Shown here: in pieces, positions 22,452 to 34,636 of the stretch
Position numbering within the stretch: position 1 is the stretch's first letter
How the letters are laid out: each line of letters opens with the position of its first letter
NCBI GenBank assembly: GCA_009809945.1
Contig: WTPW01000028.1
Location: 26,653-90,652 of the forward strand
Source: Gigaspora margarita
Lineage: Eukaryota; Glomeromycota; Glomeromycetes; Diversisporales; Gigasporaceae
Length of the DNA stretch: 64,000 bases
Direction: 5' to 3'
Position numbers and translations under genes: made by a program
The notes under the pieces: model-generated
Database searches by the model: none
What the model was told of the DNA's origin: nothing
The model's input: only the letters and a program-made list of their open reading frames with translations

Positions 22452-22906
22452 TTTACATAATCTATAGGATTTAGGCGTACTACCGGTAGTAATTTGTACG
22501 CAATTGTGACACTACTTAAAGCTAATTATCTACAAATTAAACAAATTATAAACCATCAAATATTTATATAAAGTATAGTATATATGAGGGCAGCACATAT
22601 AAAAAATTTAAGAAGCTTGTACTTTTTGAAATTTTACAGAATTTTTAAAATTGGCTTTTTTAATCTTTTAATTAGTAGTTTTACTTGTAAATTTACTAAA
22701 TTTACTAAATTTGTTTTTTTTTAAAAATTTATGTTATTATTAATAGGAAAATTTTAGTTGGCGACCCATCGCCATATGACCCGATTTGATTGGCCAATCA
22801 TTTTTAAGACCAGCAATCATATATAAACAATGAGTATCCTTTTGATAATCATTGTTTATTTTTGATTTAACTGGCTTTTTTTCATTGCTGGAGCCAGTGT
22901 TGGAAA

Positions 22907-23027
22907 TCTTATGTTCTCATGTTCTCATGAGAACATCACTTTTAATTTGAGAACATTTACAAAAGTTAAGATGTTCTCTATTACATTTTTTTTGAGAACA
23001 TTAAGTTTGAAACATATGTTCTCTATA
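22907..23027. repeat. Cluster of GTTCTC/GAGAAC inverted words
   Basis: ATGTTCTCATGTTCTCATGAGAACAT and several further GAGAACATT/ATGTTCTC words in both orientations. Preceded by CAGTGTTGG, which resembles a hAT end, but no matching right end was found. Confidence 0.4.
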
Positions 23028-23390
23028 TAAATATATAAAGTAATAAAAATTATTTTTATTAATCTAGTGGTTTAAATAATTAAGTTCATAAATATTTAAT
23101 TGTTAATTTAGTTGAAATAAAGAACAAATTAGTTGTTATTGAATTACAAAAAAATTTTGAATAATATAATTTATTGGGTTATCCATTTCCAGTTTTGATA
23201 CAATACAGTTGTATAACTATCTTATTATGTAAACTTTAATATACAGTCATTCATCTATATAATCACCTTCCCTATAATTACATCTTCTATATAATGTGTT
23301 ACCAATTTTATTATATTTAAAATTCCTTTATATAGTCACAATTCCTTTATAATTACCATTACTTTTTTTGAAAATTTTAATAAATTTAAT

Positions 23391-23744
23391 TGAGTTTACT
23401 AAAATGCACCATTGGTGTTCAATGCCATGTGTGGTGTAATGTAAAGATCAATATAAAAAATAAACAAAAAAACTAAACAAAAATTGAATTTAATAAATAT
23501 TAAGTTAGAGTTAATAGTTAGGGTTAGGATAAGGCATAGTATATAGTAAAATTTCACAAGTATTTTTTTTTTTTAAAAAAAGGTAATTTTATAGATAAAA
23601 TTTTGAGTTAGGAGGTATTTTTTAAAAAATAGCAAAATGACAAAAATTTATGCTATACAAGATCTTTACATTACACTGTATTTAAAAAATTTGCTGGTAA
23701 AAATCATTGTGGTGTTAATACCAGTGGTGCATTTTAGTAACTCA
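23391..23744. mobile_element. MULE-like MITE with 9-bp target duplication
   Basis: Ends TGAGTTTACTAAAATGCACC and GGTGCATTTTAGTAACTCA are inverted repeats; flanks AAATTTAAT at 23382-23390 and 23745-23753 are a perfect 9-bp duplication, as in Mutator-like elements. The interior carries GTTAGGGTTAGG at 23518-23529. Confidence 0.8.
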
Positions 23745-23874
23745 AAATTTAATAATAAAAATACTTTTTTATAATTACAACATAGATAGTTGCTATATAT
23801 AAAAGTCTAAATATTATTAAGTAAATTGACTTTATGTAATATAAAAAGTTGTTTAGAAGTACAAAATACACTTA

Positions 23875-24023
23875 GAGGAGTGACAAAATCAGGTGATTTT
23901 TTAGGGAGAGGGGTAAAAAAATGTTAAAATTATATATAGGAACCTGACCAAATCTATATTAAAGAGGGAGGAAAGGGAGTAGGCCTTTAATAAAAAATAA
24001 TCAGATGATTAATGACACCACCC
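23875..24023. mobile_element. 149-bp MITE inserted at TTA
   Basis: Flanked by TTA on both sides (23872-23874, 24024-24026), and the neighbouring foldback copy has an undivided CTTACTATAAAA-type site. The left end GAGGAGTGACAAAATCAGG matches the end of the foldback at 37475-37777. A 3-bp TTA duplication fits PIF/Harbinger-type transposition. Confidence 0.6.
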
Positions 24024-24183
24024 TTACTTTAAAATTTTTATATAAATTAAGAAATTTTTTATTAATTCATTTCTTCATTTTACATTTCTGTAAAAAAATT
24101 ATTTTTTTTTCAAAAACATAAAATGAAGAAACATATTAATAAAAAGCTTACCAGTTTATATAAAAATTTTATAGTAAGTATAT

Positions 24184-25494
24184 GGTGACTTAGGGAAGTT
24201 GGTAAGTTGTCACCCCCAAGCAGCAAGTCTAGGTTCAAATCCCCTGGTGATACTTTGGAAAATAGGCCTGTGTTCCAGTATCTGTTTCTTGTCGATCAGT
24301 TGCTTGGTACCAGTGTTAGCACATGACCAGGTCATAACAGGTCATATCAAAATTTAATTTGTAATTGTAGTTATATAATTTTATTAATTAAACTTGGTGA
24401 TATAATATATATGACTTAGTTATATGATCTTAGTAATTAAACTTAGTGATATGACCTGTTATGATCTGGTTATATGACTTTATTGTAATATGACCTGTTA
24501 TGACCAGGTCATACAGGTCATATCACAATAAAGTTATATAACCAGGTCATAACAGGTCATATCACTAAGTTTAATTACTGAGATCATATAACTAAGTCAT
24601 AAAGATTATATCACCAAGTTTAATTAATAAAATTATATAACTACAATCATATAATCTCACTAATTAAATTTTGATATGACCTGCTATGACCTGGTCATGT
24701 GCCAACACTGCTTGGTACACCATCTTGAATGGGAGCTTCAGTGCACAAAATCCAAGGAACTGGAGAAATGGAACCCTGTTTGGCAAGTCCCGAATAGGGA
24801 GGTAGCAAAGATCTTTAATGGTGCTACCAAAGCTAGAATATCAGAAACCAGAGCCAGAGAATCGGATTACAAGACTCTCGAGGAGGGGGTCCACCAACCT
24901 GGCCACTGGAGTCACACTAGAGGAAAAGGACCTATGTTCCAGCAGTAGATACCGAGAGAAGAAAGCCATATCAACCCTTTCGGGCTAACTGGCTTGGAAG
25001 TTTGTTGATCTGGTGTAAGAACTGGTAGGATGGTAGATGTGGGTACTGGGATTGGAATGAACCTTGCAAGGGTGAAAGTAGGTAATAGTAAAAAGTTACT
25101 GAAGCATAAGTAATACCTGTGTGGGACAGGAACTGCTCTACCAAGTGTTCTGCAAGGATAAACTAGTTCTAAGGGGATTCTGCAATATATCCAGAACTGG
25201 TCTTGACTGACTTATGTAACAGAGAACTGTACTGGTAATACAAAGAGGACTAGCAGGAGAGCAGGGACCAGAGGATTTAAATAAGTAACCCCCTAGTTGG
25301 TTGCAAATATGGCAACTAGTGTAGAACCTTTGGGCAAACTACTTAAATTAGACAACCAAAAGTTGTACGTGTGGCTAGTTGTACTCTCATCTATGTAACA
25401 AATGTCTGCGCACCCCTAGAGGCACCTGTGGTCTGATTTACTTGAATAAAGCCTTTTCCCAGAGTGGAAATTTGACATAAAAAAAATTTTTATT
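24184..25494 (+). mobile_element. tRNA-headed SINE-like retroposon, GC-richer than surroundings
   Basis: The head has a Pol III A-box-like TAGGGAAGTTGG (24190-24201) and a B box GGTTCAAATCC (24232-24242) in tRNA-like spacing. The body is visibly less A/T-rich than its surroundings. The end is AATAAAGCC... and a short A-run. Flanks GTAAGTATAT (24174-24183) and GTAATTATAT (25495-25504) look like a target duplication with one mismatch; the paralogous foldback at 26260-26290 has the uninterrupted site. After removing the hAT MITE 24311-24710 and its duplicated 8 bp, the element is about 900 bp, long for a SINE. The 90-codon frame inside is not considered a gene. Confidence 0.65.
24311..24710. mobile_element. 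400-bp hAT foldback MITE inside the SINE
   Basis: Ends CAGTGTTAGCACATGACCAGG and its near-complement ending GTGCCAACACTG; perfect 8-bp duplication CTTGGTAC at 24303-24310 and 24711-24718. The whole element is a palindrome built of repeated TGACCTGTTATGACC units. A ~100-bp relative is at 27250-27349. Confidence 0.9.
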
Positions 25495-25553
25495 GTAATT
25501 ATATTTTATTCTCTCAAACAATTTTTTTATTACATAAAAGTTAATTTACTTAA

Positions 25554-25925
25554 GGGTAGGGTGTATGTAGATCATTTTTTATATGATCTACATGGTATAT
25601 TAAATTTTTACATAGTAAATAAAAAAATACTTCTAATAAAACTTTTTAACATCTTAACCAATTTGTATTAAATTTATGTAATATATAGTTTAATATAGTT
25701 TGTTTATAATAGTGAAGTTGCACAATATGTATTGCTTTAAAAAAATTAACTTCACATATAACTAAAATCTCTGAGGTCGCTATATGTTTTTCCTGTGTAG
25801 TACAAAGAATTGCTAATCCTGATTGGTCGAATCATGTGATGTTTTCATGATTTCATATGTTTTGGTTACACCAAGTTGATCTACAATCTATTTTATATGA
25901 ATTTGGAAATATTGTCACCCTACCC
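25554..25925. mobile_element. 372-bp MITE inserted at TTAA
   Basis: Ends GGGTAGGGTG and CACCCTACCC flanked by TTAA on both sides (25550-25553, 25926-25929); the paralogous foldback has the undivided ACTTAATTATTTAGAC site. TTAA duplication is typical of piggyBac-type insertion, though TTA with an extra terminal base cannot be excluded. A diverged relative begins at 36166. Confidence 0.75.
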
Positions 25926-25999
25926 TTAATTAGATTTAGATTTTTATTATATGGCAACTATTTGTATTTATATATAAAAATTTTTTAAAAAAATTTTAA

Positions 26000-26390
26000 A
26001 ATTTTTATATATGAATACAGATAGTTGCCATATATGAAAGCCTAAATTTAACTAAAAAAATCAATATTTATACAATAAAAAAGGTTGTTTGGGAGGACAA
26101 AATATGCTTACTATAAAACTTTTATGTAAATTGGAGAATTGTTTTATTAATTCATTTCTTCTTTTTATGTTTTTGCAAAACAATTAAAAAATTGTTTTTT
26201 CTCAGAAAAATAAAATGAAGAAATTATTAATAAAGTTTTCAATTTATATGAAATTTTACAGTAAGTATATTTTGCTCTCTCAACCAATTTTTTTTATTAC
26301 ATAAAAGTTAATTTACTTAATTATTTAGACTTTTATATATAACAACTATTTGTATTTTATATATAAAATTTTTTTATATTTTTTTTAAAA
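26000..26390. mobile_element. Uninterrupted relative of the 23780-25975 foldback
   Basis: The left arm AGATAGTTGCCATATATGAAAG pairs with the right arm CTTTTATATATAACAACTATT; internal words GGAGGACAAAATATGCTTAC and GTAAGTATATTTTGCTCTCTC pair. It serves as the empty-site reference for the neighbouring copy. Confidence 0.65.
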
Positions 26391-26974
26391 AATTTTTTAT
26401 TTATATTTTACCTCCTTATAATCACACTTATATATTATTTTATTTAAGGTGATTATATAGAAGTAATTCTTTTAAGCACACTGTTATATAATCACCAATA
26501 AGTGTATAACAAAATGCATAGCAATATAGAGGGATGACTATAAATATTATTACTTGAATGCCAATGGTATCAATATTTAATATAAATTTTCAAAGAGATA
26601 AACTTACTATGATAATTATGTAAATTTTTACAAAAAAATTACTTAACAAGCCTTATTTATTTTGATTTTAAACTTTAGTACTGCTTTTTCAAATTTAATA
26701 GTGTGAAATTTTTTGAATCTATAATTCACTAAATTTATTATAGTGAATAAGAATAATAAATTATATTTACTATATTTACTTATTTATTTAAATATTGAGA
26801 AATGTTAATGGCTTATTAAAAAACTATATATGCAAGCTAGGTTAAACCAATAACATTTTCAATATTATATAAAGCTTCAAACATTAAATTGTATTTTTTT
26901 TTAAAAAAAATATATAGATTTATAGTCTTACTTAGCTTTTTCTATTTATTTTTAATATATAGCTAACTTGTTTT

Positions 26975-27090
26975 TTTGTCAAGATACCTATATTTTGCTA
27001 CTAAGCAAAGTTGTTCAGAGCATAATTTTACATATAATTTCTGTTTTAAAATTAGTAAATATTTGTTTTTGACAAAGCTACATTTTGAAA
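26975..27090. repeat. Decayed half-copy of the 2580-3626 foldback
   Basis: AAGCAAAGTTGTTCAGAGCATAATTTTACATATAATT and the following AATTAGTAAATATTTG correspond to the AAGTTGTTCAGC...GCATATAATTGCAG part of the 2580-3626 arms. Confidence 0.45.
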
Positions 27091-27249
27091 AAGTGCAAAA
27101 TTAAATAAGGTAGCTGCGCAATACTGTCATGCAAAACCAGGAACGGAAGAATCAGTAGATCATATTAGAAGTTTAAAAAATGAAATATTTTAACAGTTTA
27201 TTAATACAACTAATAAATTTTGTATAACGTAGTTTACATGAGTATAGTA

Positions 27250-27349
27250 CAGAGTTGGCATATGACTAGGTCACATGAATAAATTCTGAAATGAGTTGTA
27301 TGAATTCATTAATTATATTAGTAGTTTAATTGGTCATGTGTCAACACTA
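27250..27349. mobile_element. Short hAT-like MITE
   Basis: The left end CAGAGTTGGCATATGACTAGG and the right end TTGGTCATGTGTCAACACTA resemble the termini of the 24311-24710 element. No matching 8-bp duplication is seen, so the copy is old or wrongly bounded. Confidence 0.4.
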
Positions 27350-27914
27350 TGTACATTTTTTAGTGTTTATTGTTTAATTATGTTTAAAAGCTTAACTTAT
27401 TCAGTATGATGATGAAATATAGTATAAGAAGCATTTTATATAGAGAACAAAGTTGTAAATAGCATTAGTAAATATTATAAAATATATATATATATTTTTG
27501 AATATTTAGATCAGATCGACCAATAAGTGATACATATAATGTTTGATCAGGTTAGAATTCTGAAAGTGATAATTAACTAATTATCATAAATTGATTACAT
27601 CAAAATTTAATAGCTAATGCTTTAAAAAAAGTCATAATTTAAATTGCATGATTAATATTTTAATCAAAAGTCAAAGCCTCATAATCAAAGTATGGCAAAT
27701 AGGGTTAGAGAAAATTTGTATATAATAATAAAGAATTGAATAGGAGCTTTTCATTGTATATGACAAACTGACAATAATAGTATAGATAATTCCTTAATAT
27801 TGGTTTTAAATAGTCTTTTAATTATGCAGTCACTTGATATTAAACTTTTGTTAATAAAATACAATACAGTTTACAAAATTTTGTGCTAATGACTAATGAT
27901 ATTTTACAGTAGTT

Positions 27915-28940
27915 TAAGCTATAAAATAAAAAATCTTAAGTGACTTGATACATTAATCGATAATCCAAATGGAATCCAAGTAAAACAAGTAATAATTAGC
28001 TACAATGTTAACACATAAATCAAGAAAGCATGATGATAAACAATGTACACATAAAAAAAAATCAATACTGTAAACACATACTGTAATATTATAGAATCCC
28101 TTAAACATCAATTCTTACTGTAATAAACAGTAACTTAAAGGCTCAAAATGTCACCACGTATGGTACACAAAATTACAAGAAACAACAATCCAATCAGCAG
28201 TACTAATAGTAAACTGTTATAAAAATAAGTCCCAATATTTATACAATTATGAATTAAGTTCAAAAAATATTAAATGTACCAATATAAAACAAAAAATTCT
28301 TAAATGGCTTGAAACATAATTATAATCCAAATAGAATTTCAAGTAAAACAAGTAAAAACAAGCTACAATGTTAACACTTAAATACACTAAATCAAGAAAG
28401 CACAATAATAAACAATCAAGTCAATGTACACATAAAAAAAATCTATACTGTAAACACATACCATAATATTATAGAATCCCTTAAACATCAATTTCTACTA
28501 CAATAAACAGTAACTTAAAAGCACAAAATGTTAGCATGCATGGCATACAAAATCACAAGAAAACGATCATCAATCAGCAGTACTAATAGTAAAACATTAT
28601 AAAAACAAGCCCCCATATACAAATTAAGTTCAGAAAATATAAAATTAGCACAAATATAAAATAAAAAAATCTTAGTGACTTGATATATAATTGATAATCC
28701 AAACATAATCCCAAGTAAAACAAGTAAAAACAAGCTACAATATTAACACATATATACAGTAAATCAAGAAAGCACAATGATAAACAATTAAGTCAATATA
28801 AAAGCAATACTGTGAACACATACCACAATATTATAGAATCCTTTAACATCAATCCCTACTGCAATAAACAGTAAATTTAAAAGCATGAAATGTCAGCAAG
28901 CATGGCATACAAACACAAGAAACAACATCCAATCATATGC
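27915..28940. repeat. Tandem repeat, about 2.8 copies of a ~364-372 bp unit
   Basis: The same sequence (TCTTAAGTGACTTGATA, ACACATAC..CAATATTATAGAATCC, CAGTACTAATAGTAAA) recurs with anchors at 27935, 28299 and 28671. Copies differ by substitutions and small indels. Open frames on the minus strand within it also repeat and are not considered genes. Confidence 0.75.
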
Positions 28941-31868
28941 CCAGAATTGCTGATATTACTTAACTTGCCTATAAACCATACTCTTCATATTTCATACTCC
29001 ATTCCTGGTATACAAAGATCTAAAACCTTCTAAACAAAAAAATATACTTGTCTAACTTTATCCAGCAATGCATAACTACAAATCACCTACTGATCATATG
29101 GTATGTGCATATTAAAAAAAATCAAGGCAACACATTATGCAAATACAGATGAGCAACATGTGAAAATGCAGTTATTCAATACATAATTAAAAGCAAGATT
29201 TTGCTGAAACCATTTTAGATATCAGTTAACTATATTAAATAAATATTAAATAAAAAAAACTCATCTAAATAAAATTGCAATAACACAATTTAATCTTAAC
29301 TATTAAGGCAATATGTTAATAATAATAAAAAGTAGTTTATGTATTTAGTTCACATCACTGCTGAATTTATGTCTATTCTGGATTGTCATTTTAGGATTGG
29401 TATCTATATAACATCTATTAAAAAAAAGCAAGTTAAAAAATTTAGAAATAATAATAATAATAAAGTAAAAAATTAAAACATTAAAATATATATATATATA
29501 AATAAAAATGGATTAATATATACTTGCCTAAATATTAAATGTTAGCAAAATTCTATACATTAAAATATATTTGAATATTCATATATATTTTAATAATTTT
29601 GTATTTCTGCCTGCATTTGTTTTTGGCAACAGCAGGAATCTGGTTGGTGTCTTGTTTAACCCAAATCTAATAAGAAGATAATTAGCACAAGTTTTTTTTT
29701 TTTAAAAAAAAAAACATAATTTACCTTTTCCAGTTTTTTTCATAACTACCATGCCCATTATAGTGCACAGTACAGATTATTTCACAAAATTTTGATAGAA
29801 CAAACCTGTATCCCAAGTTATTCCTATTTTGTTTAGGCATATGCAATTCTTTTGTTATGCCAACACAAGGATTCTTAAAGGCATTAGCTTGAATTTTGAG
29901 TTACACTAAAGTTTGGAATTGTTTAGTATATTTAGACATTCATTATAACAAATTTCACGAGTAACAAAGCCATATCCTTGTGAATCAATAAAGTTTTGAA
30001 GAAAATATATAATAAAAGGCGATAAAGATCAATTCATATACAATGAATAAAAAAAATGAAGTATATAACAACAAAGAATTATTTTTATAAATATTAATGA
30101 AAATATCAATGTAACATCAATGTGATTATTATAATTATTACTATTGCCATTGATAAAACATGCAATTTTTATTGTACATTTATTATTAGTAGTTTATTAC
30201 ATTGCTATAGTCTTATATTTATCAAATAGATTTTAAGCCATTTTAGATTTTTTTTTTTTTTAGAAATCAAGCAGTATATCAATAGACAAAACTAGTGCTA
30301 CTATTGAAATTTGGGAGTGCGTCAGATTAGAGGGCTAGATTTAGGTCAGAGATAGTAAACAAGAGAAGGAATACATAAGATCAGGTTTATAAATATACTA
30401 AAAAAGGATTCATAAAGAAACAATACAAAAATAAATGAAAGCCAAGAGATATGATATAATAAACATTTATTAAGAAAACTTTATTTTAATAGAGGAATCA
30501 TTTAGATAATATCTAATGCCATCTAATACCTAATGCTTGTTCTATCTATTATGTATAAGGGGCAAAAACCTCTTAATACACAAAGAACGAACACATCGGC
30601 TTATATATATATGTAATCTATATAAATTATTTACACCAATCAATTGTCAGTTTAACTTCCTTCTCTCTTATACAATCAATTCATCATTGAAATATGACAA
30701 CAAAAAGTCTAATTGTCCTTCAACACCTATAAACTTGATCATACTATTACTTTGTGTGAGGGGAGCAAGATGATAATATTTAAAGCTTCATATTTATTCA
30801 TCCCTAAAAGAAGCAATAATAATTCATACATAATTGATCTGTGTACAAAAGCGATGGCATAATAATTAGTAATATAGATATTCAACGCATCACGATAGCT
30901 TTAATTAATTGTAGAACGAATTACTCTTCCCCCAAGGATATCTAAATAAGGTAATAGGAGCAACATGTGTTACAGTAGAACAATTGAAAGGTTTAAGGAT
31001 GATCGAATGTAACAATGATCAATCAAATAAAGCAGGGGCAGAATAAGGAAATGCTGTGATTTTTTGGTGCAAAAATATTATTATAATAACACTGATAAGA
31101 TAAGAAATAAATCAAATAAAAAATAAAGCACAACTTAAACTTGAAATACTTACTTAAAATAGTCTTTTTAAAAGGATAATCATGTACGAATAGCACGTAC
31201 ATATGTATGAAAGCTATACAAAACCAGTTTAATGCAATCTTTGGACCATTGCATTCCATAATGTTATGTGAAAATAACCAATCAAATAACCGTATTTGTT
31301 CACAACATTTCACTTTTCAGCTAACCATGCACTTTGTTGTACTCTGCTCCTGGTAAAAAAAATTGATCTAGTTTTAATCTAAATTTTTTCTTTATTTATT
31401 GTCCTATATATCTGTAAAATTTAATTTTAAGTTAATTAGTTAAGCTAGCTTAGATCTTTTGTTTAATAATTTTTATTATAGACAGCATTTTGATTAATTT
31501 TAAGTGAAAATGTCCTATGACTGTTATAAGAAAATATGCAGTTATTATTAACTCAATTAACCATATAAGAGATATGTGATTAAAATAATAGAGATTTATC
31601 TAGTGGTAAATATTTACTATTGCATGAGCGCCAACTATTTTATTTAGCATTTTTAATTAAAAACCATTGTAAAAAATTTATTATAGAACTTAGACTTTTG
31701 CAATATACACAATGCGTGGTTAAGGTTTGAGTTAGATTGCATTAAAACATTATAATATTTACTATAAAGTTACTGTAAAGTTTTGTTACAGAGCTTACTA
31801 TTCCAATGATCCAGCATGTAATTAAGATTGAATTAGTTTGCTTAGAGCTGCCTTGATTTTTATGTAGA
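28941..31868. other. Long non-coding A/T-rich stretch
   Basis: No recognisable domain in any open frame (all under 100 codons). Contains AT microsatellites (about 29488-29500, 30604-30616) and poly(T/A) runs (29690-29714, 30245-30260). A segment at 31707-31740 (ACACAATGCGTGGTTAAGG) recurs diverged at 33918 (ACACAGTGTGTGGTTAAGG). Confidence 0.3.
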
Positions 31869-31876
31869 GTTATAAT

Positions 31877-32020
31877 CAGTGTTGGCAGTTGGTATATATC
31901 CATATTTTTTAAAAAATTTGGACTATGTCCAAACCTATATGTCCATGTCCAAAAATTACTATATCCATATTTGTCTATATTATTTTTAATATGTCCAAAT
32001 GTCCATATTGGCCAATACTG
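31877..32020. mobile_element. 144-bp hAT MITE with perfect 8-bp duplication
   Basis: The left end CAGTGTTGGCAGTTGG and right end CCAATACTG are inverted repeats; GTTATAAT flanks both sides (31869-31876, 32021-32028). The interior repeats ATGTCCA/TGGACAT words. Confidence 0.85.
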
Positions 32021-32249
32021 GTTATAATTATTTAATTGTATTTTACAGACAACAAATTTGTAGATCACAGACAACTTATTTTATGACAATTCATTTCGCT
32101 GACAAGCTAATTATTTACATAAACTATTGCTTATGCTAACCTTAAATCTAATTCTAACTCTATTCTCAATATGATTACTTGTTATGAAATGAGTGTCAAT
32201 AAGATGAACCTGCTAGCAAAATGAAATATGAAGAATACTTTATATTCCC

Positions 32250-32760
32250 AAAAATAAGCTATCCCAAAAATAAGCTACCTCCTGTTTAAATCCAAAAATA
32301 TAAAAATTTCTTTTATCTGAAAATAAGCTATCCCCATGATCGATGATGGTCGCTACATAGTAAAGGCTAGATTTTACTATACAAATGTTCATAATCGCTT
32401 AAGTAAACTTAATCAGAGATCAAAATGCATATACTCTAAAATTTTTATGCAAATTGGAGAACTTTTATTATTTGAGGTTTAATTTTATGTTTGATGGAAA
32501 AATTAAAAATTTTATACAATGAACATAAAAAATAAAACTCAAATAATAAAAAGTTCTCTGATTCATATAAAAATTTTGAAGTATATGCATTTTGATCTTT
32601 TTAATAAGTTTATTTAAGCGATTTTGATCGATTTACATAGTAAAATTTGGACTTTACTATGTAATGACTACTTACGATTGCTAAAAAACTCTTTCGCCCA
32701 AAATACGCTCCCCCATTTTTTTACTTAAAATCACCCAAAAAAAGGTAGTTTATTTTTGAG
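32250..32760. mobile_element. Foldback element of about 510 bp
   Basis: The left arm (CCCAAAAATAAGCTA..., TACATAGTAAAG, AAAATGCATATACT, GAGAACTTTTATTATTTGAG) pairs with the right arm ending GTTTATTTTTGAG. No target duplication identified. Confidence 0.65.
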
Positions 32761-32866
32761 AATCTACGATAATACCACATGATATATTAAGCTTGTTTGA
32801 CTATATTTATTTGAAGTATTTTTGTGGGGCAGAATATTTAAAATATGCTTTAATTAATAATAACTA

Positions 32867-33207
32867 CAGTCAAACCTCTATAAATGCAATGTGCACAGAC
32901 AAGACTACAATATGCATTTAGGGAGGTATTGCATTTAGAGAAAGCCAATTAAATTGCAGCTTTAAAGATTTGATCATCAAGTTGTTGTAACTTCTACTAA
33001 AACTGTATAACCTATTTTAAATACTAAAATTTGATTGGCTATGTGCATTTAGAGAGGTAGCATAATATAGAAAATTATTTGGAAGAACGTGCATTTACAG
33101 AATATAGAATGTACATTTAGCACTAATAATTTCTTACAGACAAGACAAAAACTTGCATTTAGAGAGGTATTGCATTTATGGAGGTTGCATTTATAGAGGT
33201 CCAACTG
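32867..33207. mobile_element. 341-bp pogo-like MITE (TA target)
   Basis: The left end CAGTCAAACCTCTATAAATG and the reverse complement of the right end, CAGTTGGACCTCTATAAATG, match with TA on both sides (32865-32866, 33208-33209). CAGTCRAACCTCT is the classical pogo/Tigger terminus. The sub-terminal word GCATTTAGAGAGGTA recurs. Confidence 0.85.
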
Positions 33208-33209
33208 TA

Positions 33210-34386
33210 GTGAGTATTTTTTTTCTTACTCACACAAGTAGATGTATTATAAAAGCCTATATTATATAATAGCTTATATTTTTTTAATTTTAAGAAAAAG
33301 TTTATATTTAATGGCTAAATATATTATGCTAGGATGGTGTATGTGTACATTTGATTGAATAGCAATTTTATATTCTATGGTCCTATTTTTATGATGTTGC
33401 AATGCATAAAAATATCAACAACTTATCCATATCAGTAAAAAATTTATCAGAAATATTATGGGTGTAGAAACCGTAATATATATCAGATATATTAGATATT
33501 CCAACGTGTGCTATAAACATCATTGGCTTTACCATTCTAATTCATGATATTTGCAGCAGTCATGAAATATCTATTGTAAATGTCACCTTTGTTTGCATGA
33601 TAATATTTTTTTATCAGTAAAATAAAAAAAACTTAACACATATAAATGTATATATTAAAATTGATAGTAAATAGTAGAAAATTGCAATTTTTTAAACATT
33701 TATTACTGTATAAATTATTGTTCTTTTTTTCAAATTTTTTTTAAGCATTTTTATTTTTTATTAATTTTTATTAGTGCTAATTAAAAGGATTTCACTTTAC
33801 TTCACTGATAATCTTTTCATCAGTAGCTCATTTAGTCGACACAATTAGCATTATATAGTATGTGATTTCTATTATGAGTTACTATAAAAAATTCTACAGA
33901 CTCATTATTCTGATAACACAGTGTGTGGTTAAGGTTGAGGTAGTGTGCATTGAAATTATCCTGATTTTATCATGATTACTCTTATAAATATCTAAAGAAG
34001 TTAGCTATATGCCCTTGTTAAGCACATTTGGTAATTGCTTAACCCAATCTATATCTGTTATAAAATCAGTGAAAGTAATAATAATAGTAAAATGATTTTC
34101 TCAATTGAAACTCTAGAATATAATGTGCAGAACACAAGGCAATCCTGAAATGTCTATAAAATTAGAACAAAAAAAATTCTAAGATTATATTGACCAACTA
34201 AATCAAGAAATTGCTAACTTATATATTTTATATGGCTATATGCCATCATCTCTGTGTATTACTTTCATAAACTCTGTTTCTTGTAAAATTTAGTATTACA
34301 CTTTCTTCTGATTTATAATTTACCAAATTAAGCCAAAAACCATCCATCTAAACCATATAGTACTGTAACAGATATGGCTGTGTAAG
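33210..34386. other. Non-coding stretch
   Basis: No gene seen on either strand; A/T-rich with poly(T) runs at about 33725. One word (33918-33940) is shared with 31707-31730. Confidence 0.3.
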
Positions 34387-34636
34387 GCCATTTGAATTTA
34401 TAATTTCATTTAACGTTCCCTTAAGAAGCTTAAGCGTGGTGGGAGGAGGGGGTCAAATTAAACAAACATATTAAAATTGCAAAAAATAAACACATTATTA
34501 TTGGTCGACTTATAAGCACATGACTTATTGGAAACCTAAGACGAGATGAGCGTTCTGATTGGCCTGTGTAATTCCAGGAGGGAGCTCTTAGAGCTGGTGG
34601 GGGAGAGAACGTTAAACAAAATTGTAATTTTGAACA
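34387..34636. mobile_element. MITE related to the 310-889 element
   Basis: The left end TAAGGCCATTTGAATTTATAA and right end GTTCAAAATT..., with shared ATTTAACGTTC / GAACGTTAAACAAA, are inverted repeats. The interior shares a G-run followed by CAAATTAAACAAACA and ATTGGTCGACTTATAAGCAC with 365-450. Confidence 0.55.

Larger units (their letters stand above)
23780..25975. mobile_element. Foldback element interrupted by three insertions
   Basis: The left arm (GATAGTTGCTATATATAAAAG, 23783 on) pairs with the right arm ending near 25975 (GGCAACTATTTGTATTTATA). An adjacent uninterrupted relative (26000-26390) gives the empty sites for the insertions at 23875-24023, 24184-25494 and 25554-25925. Without them the element is roughly 370 bp. 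Confidence 0.65.
23244..26540. mobile_element. Outer pogo/Tc1-like element containing a TE nest
   Basis: The left end CAGTCATTCATCTATATAATC (23244) and the reverse complement of the right end TAGTCATCCCTCTATATTGC (26540) match loosely and are flanked by TA (23242-23243, 26541-26542). Both sub-terminal regions repeat CTATATAATCACC-like words. The ~3.3-kb interior consists of at least seven other insertions; no transposase frame remains. The outer boundaries are less certain than the inner elements. Confidence 0.5.

Noticed and set aside
24184-24260. Possible tRNA gene
   Set aside because: A and B boxes are present but the acceptor and anticodon stems do not pair convincingly and the sequence continues into a retroposon body with target duplications.
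24676-24948. 90-codon plus-strand frame
   Set aside because: It crosses the hAT MITE end and the SINE body; no domain, and the SINE is non-coding.
27915-28940. CRISPR-like array
   Set aside because: The unit is ~365 bp with no spacer structure, and the genome is eukaryotic.
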